Assembly (NCBI GenBank): GCA_027019265.1
Contig: JALUWX010000020.1
Span: forward strand, 1-64,000
Direction: 5' to 3'
DNA: 64,000 nucleotides
Source of the DNA: Phycisphaerales bacterium
Lineage (GTDB): Bacteria > Planctomycetota > Phycisphaerae > Phycisphaerales > UBA1924
The notes below the pieces were generated by a model that saw only the letters and a list, made by a program, of their open reading frames with translations, was not told the origin of the DNA and made no database searches. The translations under genes and the position numbers were made by a program. Shown piece after piece: positions 9,226 through 17,442 of the stretch (position 1 is its first letter; each line of letters opens with the position of its first letter).

Positions 9226-9993
9226 TTAGTCGTCGCTCGCGCCCCGGATCATCGACTCGAACTCGCGCGAAGCCCGATCGACCGTCGCTTCCGGCCCCCA
9301 CATCTTCACAAGCACCCGTTCGTCCCCGAGATCGAAGATCGCGGCACGCATCGCGTAGAAGATCCGCTCATTGGCGCTCCCCTTCGCGCCCGGATCGAGG
9401 TACGTCCCCGACAGCTCGACCATCGTCACGAGATGACCCAGGATCGTCTCGTTGCTCGTCCGCGCACGGGAACGTCCACCCATCGGATCGACGATCTCCG
9501 CTTCCATCTGGCGCGTCAGATCGCGCACGGTCTTCGTTTCCGTGGTGAACGAGACCGAAGCGTTCCCGAGCGGGTTCTGGATCAGCATCTCCGCGAAGCG
9601 CCCCTGCGCCGGGACGGCCATCCGCCAATCCTCGGGCATCGCCCAGCGGATCCCCGACGCGCTCGCGTACTCGTCCTCCTCGATCGTGACCGCGATCCCC
9701 TCCTCCGGGCTCGTCCCCCCCCGGATCTCGTTCGCGAGATCCCGCGCCTTGTCGCGCGACTTCCCGAAGAGCGACTGGGACCCCTCCTCCTCGACCCACT
9801 CACGCTCGTCTTCGCTCGACGACGAATCGTCCGACTCGTGCGTCCGTTCCTCCGTCAACTCGTCGGCGGCGCTGGTGTCCGCTTCCGGAGTGCTCGCCGC
9901 GGGTCGGGGCTTGGGGGTCGGGGTCTCATCGCACGCGCCGAGGAACAGCGCGAACGAAGACAACAGAACGATCGTCGTGGGTGTGCGGGTCAT
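9226..9993 (-). CDS. Predicted lipoprotein of unknown function
   Basis: The 255-residue protein starts with a lipoprotein signal: a basic MTRTP start, a hydrophobic stretch and the lipobox LFLGAC, predicting lipidation of a cysteine near residue 21. A long acidic Ser/Glu-rich linker follows, then a domain with the strands IRWAMPEDWRM, ASVSFTTET and MVELSGTYLDPG. I do not recognise the family, although the pattern recalls lipid-anchored proteins that bind small ligands. The start at 9993 is preceded by TACAAT five bases away and has no ribosome binding site, hinting at a leaderless message. The longer frame to 10011 lacks a lipoprotein-like start. Confidence 0.65.
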   Translation of the reverse strand: MTRTPTTIVLLSSFALFLGACDETPTPKPRPAASTPEADTSAADELTEERTHESDDSSSSEDEREWVEEEGSQSLFGKSRDKARDLANEIRGGTSPEEGIAVTIEEDEYASASGIRWAMPEDWRMAVPAQGRFAEMLIQNPLGNASVSFTTETKTVRDLTRQMEAEIVDPMGGRSRARTSNETILGHLVTMVELSGTYLDPGAKGSANERIFYAMRAAIFDLGDERVLVKMWGPEATVDRASREFESMIRGASDD

Positions 9994-10027
9994 ACCCGAT
10001 TGTACGAACACCGACCCCCAGGGTTTC

Positions 10028-10459
10028 TCACGTTTCGGGCGCGGCTTCGTCCGGCCAGATATCGCTCGTGATCAGCTCCACCGAGTTCCCGTACGGGTCC
10101 CGGACGTAGATCGAGCGGCCGGGCTGTCGCCATGAATCCCCGGACCACTCGATCTCCTGCTCGATCGGGACCCCGAACGAGCTGAACCGGGCTATCCATC
10201 CGTCGTATTCGGATTCCCCGATCCGGAGCGCCACATGACCCGGGCCCCGTGCTCCGTGGCTTGGCACATCCCGCCCGGGCTTGTCGCTCTCGCGCGGATC
10301 GAACACCAGGAGCAGGTGATCCGCATCCACCCGACATACAAACATCAGGTCCGAGCCCGCGCCGACCAGATCGAGACCCAGGACCGTGGAATAGAACCAC
10401 TGCCCGGTCTCGAGGTCCGCGTTGTAGAGCACCGTTTCAAGGATCGATCGGGGTTTCAT
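10028..10459 (-). CDS. VOC (glyoxalase/bleomycin resistance) superfamily protein
   Basis: This 143-residue protein has the paired beta-alpha-beta-beta-beta modules of the vicinal-oxygen-chelate fold: an N-terminal LYNADLETGQWFYSTVLGLDL module, an HVALRI strand in the middle and a C-terminal YVRDPYGNSVEL strand. His and Glu residues at the usual metal positions (HVALRI, NSVEL) are present. The substrate is unknown; the family spans isomerases, dioxygenases and resistance proteins. TATCGT lies five bases before the ATG, again without a ribosome binding site. It lies 21 bases downstream of fabG on the same strand. Confidence 0.8.
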   Translation of the reverse strand: MKPRSILETVLYNADLETGQWFYSTVLGLDLVGAGSDLMFVCRVDADHLLLVFDPRESDKPGRDVPSHGARGPGHVALRIGESEYDGWIARFSSFGVPIEQEIEWSGDSWRQPGRSIYVRDPYGNSVELITSDIWPDEAAPET

Positions 10460-10480
10460 ACCCGACGATAGCCGACCCGA

Positions 10481-11221
10481 TCAGCACATGGTCATGCCGC
10501 CGTCAACCGCGATTGTCTGACCCGTCAGGTACCCAGCATCATCGCTCGAGACATACGACACACACGCCGCGATGTCCTCGGGGTTCCCCAGATCCTTCGT
10601 CGAGATCGCGCCCCGGATCTGATCGAGCACGCTCGACGGGAGATCCTTGGTCATGTCCGTCTGGATGAACCCCGGCGCGATGCAGTTGGCCGTGATGTTC
10701 TTCTTCCCGACCTCGCGCGCGATCGTCTTGGTGAGCCCCGTGAGCCCCGCCTTCGCCGCGGCGTAGTTCGCTTGTCCGGAGTTCCCGACGAGTCCCGAGG
10801 TCGAAGCGATGTTTACCACGCGCCCGAACTTCCCGCGCATCATCGGACGACACGCCGCCCGACATGCAACGAACACCGCTTTCAGATTCGTGTCGATCAC
10901 CGAGTCCCACTCGTCGTCACTCATGCGCATCAGCAGGTTGTCGCGCGTGATCCCGGCGTTGTTCACGAGGATGTCCAGACGACCGAACTCCTCAGCAACC
11001 CCCTCGACGAGCTGCGCAACAGCATCGAAGTCCGACATATCGCACGTCTTCGCCGTCGCGGATCCCCCCGCCGCTTCGATATCGCTCACGAGCTCGCTGA
11101 GCGGTCCTTCCGAACGCGCCACCCCGACCACGTGACGACCGTCCTGCGCCAAACGCAGCGCGATCGCTCGTCCGATCCCACGAGATGCTCCAGTCACAAT
11201 CGCGACACGCCTTTCGCTCAT
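10481..11221 (-). CDS. fabG: 3-oxoacyl-[acyl-carrier-protein] reductase
   Basis: FabG reduces 3-oxoacyl-ACP with NADPH in fatty-acid elongation. The 246-residue short-chain dehydrogenase shows the nucleotide loop TGASRGIGRA, the NNAG block at residues 87-90, and the catalytic Ser140, Tyr153 and Lys157 (NIASTSG...NYAAAK). The C-terminus YLTGQTIAVDGGMTMC is typical. I chose the ATG at 11221, with AAGGA eight bases upstream, over a GTG three bases earlier. It is the last fab gene of the minus-strand operon, 36 bases behind fabD. Confidence 0.96.
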   Translation of the reverse strand: MSERRVAIVTGASRGIGRAIALRLAQDGRHVVGVARSEGPLSELVSDIEAAGGSATAKTCDMSDFDAVAQLVEGVAEEFGRLDILVNNAGITRDNLLMRMSDDEWDSVIDTNLKAVFVACRAACRPMMRGKFGRVVNIASTSGLVGNSGQANYAAAKAGLTGLTKTIAREVGKKNITANCIAPGFIQTDMTKDLPSSVLDQIRGAISTKDLGNPEDIAACVSYVSSDDAGYLTGQTIAVDGGMTMC

Positions 11222-11257
11222 CACGTCTTCCTTCTCTGATACCAGTGGTGTGTGTCG

Positions 11258-12187
11258 TTACGAAGCCGCAACGGGCTCGGGGTGGGTCTCGACCTTCGTC
11301 CCCCGACTGATCCGCTTCATCATCCCCGAGAGCGACTTCCCGGGCGCGAGCTCGTGGTACGACGCGCTCCCGTGCGCCCCGACCAGGTGCTCGCAGCACT
11401 GCGCCCAGCGCACCGGGCTCGTGAGCTGATCGACCAAACGATCACGGATGCTCGAAGCGTCGTTCTCGTGGGGTTTGGCCGTCACGTTGGACATGACCGT
11501 GCACACGGGCGCATCGATGTTCGTCGCGTCGAGCGCTTCGCGGAGCTTGTCGGCCGCGCTCTGCATGATCGGGGAGTGGAACGCGCCGGCGACGGGCAAA
11601 CGCACAAACCGGAATCCCTTCTCCCCAGCAACTTTCTCAGCCCGATCACACGCATCCGTATCACCGGACACGACGATCTGACCAGGCGCATTGAAGTTCG
11701 CCGTCACGAGGATCCCCCCCTCGCGCGCTTCATCGCATACCCCGTTCGCTTGATCCTCATCGACCCCGACGAGCGCGACCATCCCCGAGTCCGTCGCTTC
11801 AGCCGCCGCTTGCATCGCCGCGCCACGGATCGCAACGAGACGGAGCCCGTCCTCGAACGAGATCGCGCGAGCGAGATACAACGCCGTGTACTCCCCGAGC
11901 GAGAGCCCCGCCGTCGCGACGATGTTCAGATCGTCCTGCGATTTGTTCTCAGACTCAAGCCACCCCATGAACGACGCGATCGACGCCGTGAATATCGCTG
12001 GCTGGGACACATCGGTCCGGTTGAGCATGTCCTCGGGTCCATCGAAGCAGACCGCCGAGAGCGGGGTCCCGAGCACCTGATCGGCCAGCGCGAAGATGTT
12101 CCGTGCCGATTCGCTCGACTGCGCCCACGCTTTGCCCATCCCCACGACCTGTGCGCCCTGACCCGGACAGAGAATGACTGATGTCAT
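11258..12187 (-). CDS. fabD: Malonyl-CoA:ACP transacylase
   Basis: FabD loads malonyl groups onto ACP. The 309 residues match family length. The N-terminal oxyanion loop is CPGQGAQ, the nucleophile is Ser96 in GLSLGEY (Leu replaces the more usual His before the serine, a variant I recall in other FabD proteins), and the catalytic His is in GAFHSPIM near residue 205. A strong AAGGAGG lies six bases before the ATG. It sits between fabH and fabG in the minus-strand fatty-acid operon. Confidence 0.95.
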   Translation of the reverse strand: MTSVILCPGQGAQVVGMGKAWAQSSESARNIFALADQVLGTPLSAVCFDGPEDMLNRTDVSQPAIFTASIASFMGWLESENKSQDDLNIVATAGLSLGEYTALYLARAISFEDGLRLVAIRGAAMQAAAEATDSGMVALVGVDEDQANGVCDEAREGGILVTANFNAPGQIVVSGDTDACDRAEKVAGEKGFRFVRLPVAGAFHSPIMQSAADKLREALDATNIDAPVCTVMSNVTAKPHENDASSIRDRLVDQLTSPVRWAQCCEHLVGAHGSASYHELAPGKSLSGMMKRISRGTKVETHPEPVAAS

Positions 12188-12251
12188 GATCGCCTCCTTG
12201 TGTGTTCACACATGGTACACAACCCGCACCCCGGGCCGCAGAATCGGTGTT

Positions 12252-13256
12252 TCAGAGCTGCCAGAGCGACGAAGCCCACGTGAGCCCCGCGCCGAACGCA
12301 AGGAACATCACGCGCTGACCCCGCTCGACGCGCCCCGCTTGCACGAGCTCGTCGAACACGAGCGGCACACTCGCCGCGACCGTGTTCCCGTACTTGTCGA
12401 TGTTCACGAGCAGCTTCGACTCGGGGATCCCGAACCGATCACGCGCCGCATCGAGGATGCGCGAGTTCGCCTGGTGACACACGAAGTGATCCACATCGTC
12501 CGCGCTCAGACCCGCATCCTCCAGGGTGTCCGCGATGACCTCCTGGAACTTGGACACGGCGAACTTGAACACCGCTTGCCCGTTCATCTGCACATGATTG
12601 ATCTTGTGCTCCTCGTACTCGGACTCATCGGGGAAGTCCGCTTTGCACGAGGGGATGTACAGGTGCTTCGCGCCGTGCCCGTCCGAGTGCATCCGGTGCG
12701 CGAGCATCCCCACCCCGGGGTCCTCATCGCGTTTGAGCACGACGGCCGCCGCCCCGTCCCCGAACAGGATCGACGCGCCCCGCCCGCGCGTCGAGTAGTC
12801 CATATGACGGGTGATCGTGTCCGCACCGATCACCCCGACGTTCTTGTACGCGCCCGATCGGACCATCGTGTCAGCGATCGACATCGTGTACACGAACCCC
12901 GAGCACGCCGCGTTGAGATCGATCGCGCCGATCGTCCGGCACCCCACCTCACGCGCCACAAGACATGCCACGGACGGGGTCGGGGAATCCGAGGTCATCG
13001 TCGCAACGAGCAGCAGGTCCAACTCCTCCGCGCTCAGCTCCGCTTGATCCAGCGCTTTCCGGAGCGCGACAGCGCCGAGCACCGAGGTCGTTTCCCCGTG
13101 CTCCAGGTCCGCACGACGACGTTCGTGGATCCCCGTGCGCTTCACGATCCACTCGTCCGACGTCTCCATCATGGACTCGAGGTCCTTGTTCGTCAGGACC
13201 CGATCGGGGAGCTTCGCCCCCGAACCAGCGATACGGACACCGATCGTGTTGCTCAT
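12252..13256 (-). CDS. fabH: 3-oxoacyl-[acyl-carrier-protein] synthase III
   Basis: FabH starts fatty-acid synthesis by condensing an acyl-CoA primer with malonyl-ACP. The 334-residue thiolase-fold protein has the nucleophile Cys118 in NAACSGF, the catalytic His in VCHQAN near residue 253 and the Asn in YGNTVAAS near residue 283. The signature DEWIVKRTGIHERR is present near residue 34. Its ATG overlaps the stop codon of plsX by four bases, so translation is probably coupled. Confidence 0.96.
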   Translation of the reverse strand: MSNTIGVRIAGSGAKLPDRVLTNKDLESMMETSDEWIVKRTGIHERRRADLEHGETTSVLGAVALRKALDQAELSAEELDLLLVATMTSDSPTPSVACLVAREVGCRTIGAIDLNAACSGFVYTMSIADTMVRSGAYKNVGVIGADTITRHMDYSTRGRGASILFGDGAAAVVLKRDEDPGVGMLAHRMHSDGHGAKHLYIPSCKADFPDESEYEEHKINHVQMNGQAVFKFAVSKFQEVIADTLEDAGLSADDVDHFVCHQANSRILDAARDRFGIPESKLLVNIDKYGNTVAASVPLVFDELVQAGRVERGQRVMFLAFGAGLTWASSLWQL

Positions 13257-14287
13257 GCGGGCTCGCCCTGCGTCGCGCTCTCGAGCGTTTCGAGACGCGC
13301 GATGATCGCGTCGTTCACATGGGTGTTCACGTACTCGAGGGTGTTGCGGATCGCGTTGGTGATCGTCCGTGATTCGCTCGAACCGTGCGCGATCATCATC
13401 ACCCCGTTGAGCCCGAGGAGCGGAGCCCCGCCGTGCTCGTGGTAATCGTTCTTCTTGTAGATCTGTTTCACGATGGGCTCGAACTTGAGCGCGAGCTCCG
13501 GGTCGGTATCGAAGATCTCCTGCGCGATCGCTTGGAACAAGCTCTTCGCGAGACCCTCCGCCATCTTCAGCACCGTGTTCCCCACGAACCCATCCGTCAC
13601 CACCACATCCGTCGCGCCGGCGAAGAAATCCCGACCCTCGACGTACCCGATGAAGTTCAGGTTCGGGGTGTTCCTGAGCAGCTCCGCAGTCTCCCTCGCG
13701 AGACCAGAGCCCTTGGACTCCTCAGAACCGATGTTCATCACCCCCACTCGGGGAGACTCGATGTGCAGCACCTTCCGTGCGTACACCTCGGCCATCACCC
13801 CGTACTGCCACAAGTGCGAAGCCCGGGGTTCCGGGTTCGCGCCCGCATCACACAGCACCACAGGGCCGTGGAACGCGGGGATCGTCACCGCGATCCCCGG
13901 ACGATGCACCCCCGGGAGACGACGCATGTTCATCTGACCCGCGGCGACACACGCGCCCGTATTCCCGGCGCTGATCACCGCATCACAGCGAACGTCGGCC
14001 TTCTTGGAACCGAGCACGCTCATCTTCACGATGGTCGAGTCCGCAAGACCACGGACGGCCTCGATCGGAGAAGCCCCCATGTCGATGACCTGGGAGCAGT
14101 GCTCGATGACCAGACGAGGATCCTTGATCCCGTGCTCGTCGAGGTATTCGTTGATCAGGTCCTCAGGACCGAGCAGAACGAGCGTGTCGTCCTGTCCGAT
14201 CAGGGACAGAGCGTCCACACAGCCGCGCAGAATCGCGTCAGGCGCATGGTCCCCCCCCATGACGTCGATGCCGATTCGTACCGACAC
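13253..14287 (-). CDS. plsX: Phosphate acyltransferase PlsX
   Basis: PlsX makes acyl-phosphate from acyl-ACP for phospholipid synthesis by the PlsX/PlsY route. The 344-residue protein begins with RIGIDVMGGDHAP and carries the family blocks SMGASPIEAVR-like (DMGASPIEAVRG), SAGNTGA, RRLPGVHRPGIA and VVTDGFVGN. The open frame reaches further upstream to 14563, but that extension overlaps rpmF in another frame. I chose the GTG at 14287, preceded by GGGAG about six bases away, because it begins exactly at the conserved N-terminus. It lies 26 bases behind rpmF and overlaps fabH. Confidence 0.95.
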   Translation of the reverse strand: MSVRIGIDVMGGDHAPDAILRGCVDALSLIGQDDTLVLLGPEDLINEYLDEHGIKDPRLVIEHCSQVIDMGASPIEAVRGLADSTIVKMSVLGSKKADVRCDAVISAGNTGACVAAGQMNMRRLPGVHRPGIAVTIPAFHGPVVLCDAGANPEPRASHLWQYGVMAEVYARKVLHIESPRVGVMNIGSEESKGSGLARETAELLRNTPNLNFIGYVEGRDFFAGATDVVVTDGFVGNTVLKMAEGLAKSLFQAIAQEIFDTDPELALKFEPIVKQIYKKNDYHEHGGAPLLGLNGVMMIAHGSSESRTITNAIRNTLEYVNTHVNDAIIARLETLESATQGEPA

Positions 14288-14313
14288 GCGATCTCCCGAT
14301 TGAAAAGGAAGGA

Positions 14314-14508
14314 TCAGGTGGTGCCGATGCCGAGCTTGCGCACCTTGATGCGCAGACCGGGACGGACGTAGCCCGATTCCGAGCACGCTCGATGATGCAT
14401 CTTGGGCATCCCCGAGAGCGGGCACATCGTCGGCTTCACACCCGTGATCGAATCGTGCGAGCGACGGCGACGCGAACGCCCTTTGCTCTGTCGTTGTGCG
14501 GGAAGCAT
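14314..14508 (-). CDS. rpmF: 50S ribosomal protein L32
   Basis: This 64-residue basic protein is the L32 protein of the large ribosomal subunit. The N-terminal SKGRSRRRRSHDSI block and the C-terminal HHRACSESGY block are typical. Only two of the four zinc-ribbon cysteines remain (Cys29 and Cys42); the partner positions are serines, so zinc binding is probably lost. GGAG lies seven bases before the ATG. The rpmF-plsX-fabH-fabD-fabG order is the classic one seen in E. coli and many other bacteria. Confidence 0.93.
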   Translation of the reverse strand: MLPAQRQSKGRSRRRRSHDSITGVKPTMCPLSGMPKMHHRACSESGYVRPGLRIKVRKLGIGTT

Positions 14509-14660
14509 GCTGCTCTCCTGATACCCAAACGCGGCTCGACACGCTCAACAACGCGCCATCCAACCGCTCGTGTCATGACTCATCAACCCCGATCCGGCAC
14601 ACCCGCCGGTGGGACGGGAACGATATCCTCACAATCCACGATCGTCAATCACCCCCGCGC

Positions 14661-14689
14661 TGGACACCGTCCCGATTCATGGGTACGAT
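14661..14689 (+). promoter_or_regulatory. Promoter of tRNA-Lys
   Basis: TGGACA at 14661-14666 and TACGAT at 14684-14689 are 17 bases apart, a good housekeeping promoter. The transcript would begin a few bases before the tRNA 5' end at 14705 and could continue into the membrane-protein gene that follows. Confidence 0.6.
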
Positions 14690-14704
14690 TTTCGCTCACA
14701 ATAC

Positions 14705-14777
<73 letters not shown>

Positions 14778-14797
14778 TTCCAAGGCGACCGCCCGTC

Positions 14798-15865
14798 GTG
14801 TATCCTCGCGACCAGAGGCCAGCCATCCCACACCACCCCAAACAACGCTGGATCGGTGATTACCGAGCGGTTTCTCGCGCCCCCAGACCCGACGGGCTCG
14901 ATGAAGCGTGCTCCCGCGCCCTCCGCTCCTCCCGCAAATGGGTTCTGTTCGGGGTCCTCCCCCCCGTCCTGATCCTTGGTGCTCTATTCTGGATGACCGA
15001 CGCCGTCCGAGCCCAGAACGAGCCGACCACCCTCGAATACACGATTCTGTTCTCCACTATCCTGCTCAGCGCGATCTCCTTCCTGCTCTTCGCCGACTCG
15101 AGAAAGAAAGCCGCTCGGACCAGACTCCTCCAGAAAGCCACCGAGTTCGAGCGGTTCGAGCTGTCGGAGGCCGTCCTCGACGACATCGCCGCCGCGTCCG
15201 CCGTCGGCCGACACCATCAGTACACCAACCAACCCCGCACCCTCATCGTCGCCTCCGAACTCCGCGCTGTCGTTCAAGCCGACGAGCAACTCATCGTCCC
15301 TCCCCAGATCCGGACCATCGTCGAGATCGCCCCCCAGCCCGAAACCCTCCCCCCCACCGCTCCCGATCCCGGACAACCCGACCCCTCAGAACCCTCGACC
15401 CGAGCCCTTTCGGAATCAGAGCTCGACGAGCTGCGCACGATCATCCGGAACCTCTCCGCCTTCCCTCTCCCCGTCCGGGTCACGAGCTGGCTCTTCCTTG
15501 CGCTCTTCCTCTGGGTCCTCTCGATCATCATCGTGAACCGAGCGCTCCCCGAGCAGGACACCCTGTTCGCGATTCTGGTGCTCGTGATCTACCCCGTCAG
15601 CACGTTCTACCTCCACAAGATCAAGAAACGCAACCGCGCCCTCGCGCAGAAGCTCGCAAAAGATCTCAACGCGCGGACCATCGACATCCTCCCCTGGGAA
15701 CAGGTCCTCGAGGAATCCAAGGACGACCCCGACATGAACCTCGTCGATCCCATGTTCGCGCCTGGATCGATCGAGCGGCTCGCGCACTCCGAGCTCGTCT
15801 GGTCGGCGGACTCGACCCCCTCACCCTGGCGCCGCGTCGCATGGCGACGGAACAAGGACCACTGA
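14798..15865 (+). CDS. Membrane protein of unknown function
   Basis: The 355-residue protein has about four predicted membrane helices in two pairs: one pair near the N-terminus (KWVLFGVLPPVLILGALFW and the following ILFSTILLSAISFLLF) and one pair in the second half (SWLFLALFLWVLSIIIV and FAILVLVIYPVSTFYL). The middle is a soluble, proline-rich segment. I do not recognise a family. The GTG at 14798 is the first in-frame start after the tRNA; an ATG at 14993 would remove the first helix. Its stop lies one base before the next ATG, so the two genes are coupled. Confidence 0.55.
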   Translation: MYPRDQRPAIPHHPKQRWIGDYRAVSRAPRPDGLDEACSRALRSSRKWVLFGVLPPVLILGALFWMTDAVRAQNEPTTLEYTILFSTILLSAISFLLFADSRKKAARTRLLQKATEFERFELSEAVLDDIAAASAVGRHHQYTNQPRTLIVASELRAVVQADEQLIVPPQIRTIVEIAPQPETLPPTAPDPGQPDPSEPSTRALSESELDELRTIIRNLSAFPLPVRVTSWLFLALFLWVLSIIIVNRALPEQDTLFAILVLVIYPVSTFYLHKIKKRNRALAQKLAKDLNARTIDILPWEQVLEESKDDPDMNLVDPMFAPGSIERLAHSELVWSADSTPSPWRRVAWRRNKDH

Positions 15866-15866
15866 C

Positions 15867-16133
15867 ATGGCACAAGGCCGAGAGTACAGCGCCCACCAAC
15901 GCAAGATCATCAACCGCTACTACGACAACATCGACACCATCGTCGCGACCCGTCTCGGGGAGATCGTCACGGACATGGCGCTCGCGCAGGGGGACGACAA
16001 GAAACTCACCAAACTCTGGACCCGCGCCGAACAAGCCCTCCGGAAGACCCAGATCGACCCCAAACGCTACGAACCCGTCCTCGAGGGACGCAATCCCGAA
16101 GCCCTCGCGCGCCTCATCGCCAAACTCGCCTGA
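15867..16133 (+). CDS. Small conserved hypothetical protein
   Basis: The 88-residue protein is soluble, charged and mostly helical by eye (YDNIDTIVATRLGEIVTDMALA, then KLWTRAEQALRKT). I do not recognise the family. It starts one base after the stop of the upstream membrane-protein gene, so it is almost certainly translated with it and may work with it at the membrane. The promoter and riboswitch of the next unit follow directly. Confidence 0.65.
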   Translation: MAQGREYSAHQRKIINRYYDNIDTIVATRLGEIVTDMALAQGDDKKLTKLWTRAEQALRKTQIDPKRYEPVLEGRNPEALARLIAKLA

Positions 16134-16152
16134 TTCCGGACGGATCCACCCG

Positions 16153-16181
16153 TTGCGATCCATCCCCCGAGCGGGTACAGT
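16153..16181 (+). promoter_or_regulatory. Promoter of the cobalamin riboswitch transcript
   Basis: TTGCGA at 16153-16158 and TACAGT at 16176-16181 are 17 bases apart. The predicted transcript start near 16188 coincides with the first conserved bases of the riboswitch. Confidence 0.6.
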
Positions 16182-16189
16182 CAACCCGT

Positions 16190-16385
16190 CAAGGTGCCCG
16201 GGACCCCGTCCCGGGTGAAAAGGGAAGTGTGGTGAAACACCACCGCGGACGCGCCGCCGTGAAGGGCAACGACGGACGCTCAATGCACTCGGGATCAACC
16301 CCGGGAGCACGTCACTGAGCTGCTTTCAGCAGCCCGGGAAGACGCGAGCGACCCCGAGCCCCAAGCCGGAAGACCTGCCTCGACG
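16190..16385 (+). promoter_or_regulatory. Cobalamin (B12) riboswitch
   Basis: The element has the landmarks of the B12 aptamer in order: the 5' AGGTGCC arm near 16192, a GC stem, the core GGGAAGTGTGGTGAAAC near 16222, the CGCCGCCGTGAA segment near 16252, further stems, and the B12-box-like AGCCGGAAGACCTGCC near 16364 that closes the basal stem. Such switches repress B12 uptake, synthesis or B12-alternative genes when adenosylcobalamin is bound. It lies on the strand of, and about 180 bases before, a secreted-protein gene. Confidence 0.88.
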
Positions 16386-16529
16386 CTTGTGTGTCGCCCC
16401 TCGCGCAACAGGGACGGCGGACCCGCGCGAGCGTCCTCCCCTCGTCCCGCGCCCCGCCGACATCCCGCGAGAAGCGTCAATCCCGACCCATGGGGAGTGT
16501 CCCGCGCGACATCGGGACAACCACATCGT

Positions 16530-16547
16530 GGGCGCGACGACGCGCCC
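16530..16547 (+). promoter_or_regulatory. Hairpin next to the ribosome binding site, possible expression platform
   Basis: GGGCGCG at 16530-16536 and CGCGCCC at 16541-16547 form a perfect seven-pair stem with an ACGA loop. GAGGAG at 16548-16553 follows at once and is the ribosome binding site of the gene at 16562. This suits a translational switch or coaxial stacking onto an anti-Shine-Dalgarno stem. I infer the link to the riboswitch from position only. Confidence 0.4.
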
Positions 16548-16561
16548 GAGGAGTCTGTTCC

Positions 16562-17386
16562 ATGACATCCGTCATCACCATCAGCGCCATCGTTGCGAGC
16601 TCCGGGCTCGCGCTCGGTTCGCCCTTCGCAACGAGCGTTGAGTCCTACGACCCGGGATCCAACGCGACGTTCGGGTACACCGATCCGTCCACGGCCATCG
16701 GGTCCCCCGAACGCTTCACCGGCGAAGGAGTCTTCCCCTCCGGAGTCACCCCCTTCAACCCGGCCTTCGGCTCCGATGAAATCGTCTCCGTCGGCGCGGG
16801 GGGTCACCTCGCGCTCGGGTTCGACCGAGCGATCACCAACAGCGCCTCCAACGCCTTCGGGATCGACTTCATCGTCTTCTCCAATGCGGGATTCCTGGAT
16901 GCGAGCTACTCCGACTCCGACGACACCAACGACGGCTCCGGCTTGACTGGCGCGAACCCCTTCCTCTTCGGCGCTGGAGGCGCGGCCACCATCCAGGTCT
17001 CCGTCGACGGGTCCAACTGGATCAGCGTCACCACCACCACCCTCGACCTCTTCCCCACCCTCGGGTACCAGGACTACGACGTCTCCACCCCCTTCGCGCC
17101 CGGATCCATCGAGACCGACTTCACCCAAGCGATCGACCCCTCGATCACCCTGGGTGACCTCGCGAACCTCACCTACGACGAACTCCGCGCCATCTACGGC
17201 TCCTCCGGAGGCGGGATCGGGATCGACATCGACTCCACCGGGCTCGAATCCGTCAACTACGTCCGCTTCCTCAACGAATCGGACACGGCCTTCGAGATCG
17301 ATGCGGTCTCCATCGTCCCCGCGCCCAGCGCCCTCGCGCTCCTCAGCATGACCACCCTCGGCGCGACGCGCCGCCGACGAAACTAA
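16562..17386 (+). CDS. B12-regulated secreted protein with exosortase-type (VPAP) tail
   Basis: The 274-residue protein has a signal peptide (VITISAIVASSGLALGSPFA) and a C-terminal sorting tail: VPAPSALALL, a hydrophobic stretch and a terminal RRRRN, the planctomycete form of PEP-CTERM. The mature part is a beta-rich domain with SVGAGGHLALGFDRAI, GIDFIVFSN and VSVDGSNWISV. This recalls, from memory, surface proteins found at B12 loci of Bacteroidota; that similarity is unproven. The start at 16562 has GAGGAG eight bases upstream. Upstream frames to 16391 only read through the riboswitch leader. The likely role is surface capture of cobalamin or related corrinoids, inferred from the riboswitch. 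Confidence 0.8.
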   Translation: MTSVITISAIVASSGLALGSPFATSVESYDPGSNATFGYTDPSTAIGSPERFTGEGVFPSGVTPFNPAFGSDEIVSVGAGGHLALGFDRAITNSASNAFGIDFIVFSNAGFLDASYSDSDDTNDGSGLTGANPFLFGAGGAATIQVSVDGSNWISVTTTTLDLFPTLGYQDYDVSTPFAPGSIETDFTQAIDPSITLGDLANLTYDELRAIYGSSGGGIGIDIDSTGLESVNYVRFLNESDTAFEIDAVSIVPAPSALALLSMTTLGATRRRRN

Positions 17387-17442
17387 TCGCTCCGCTGGAG
17401 GAGAGCATCCCGTCGATCGCGCGAAAGCGTGCCCGACGGCTT

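Noticed and set aside
13253-14563. PlsX with a 92-residue N-terminal extension
   Set aside because: The extension overlaps rpmF in another frame and has no family match; the GTG at 14287 has a ribosome binding site and starts at the conserved N-terminus.
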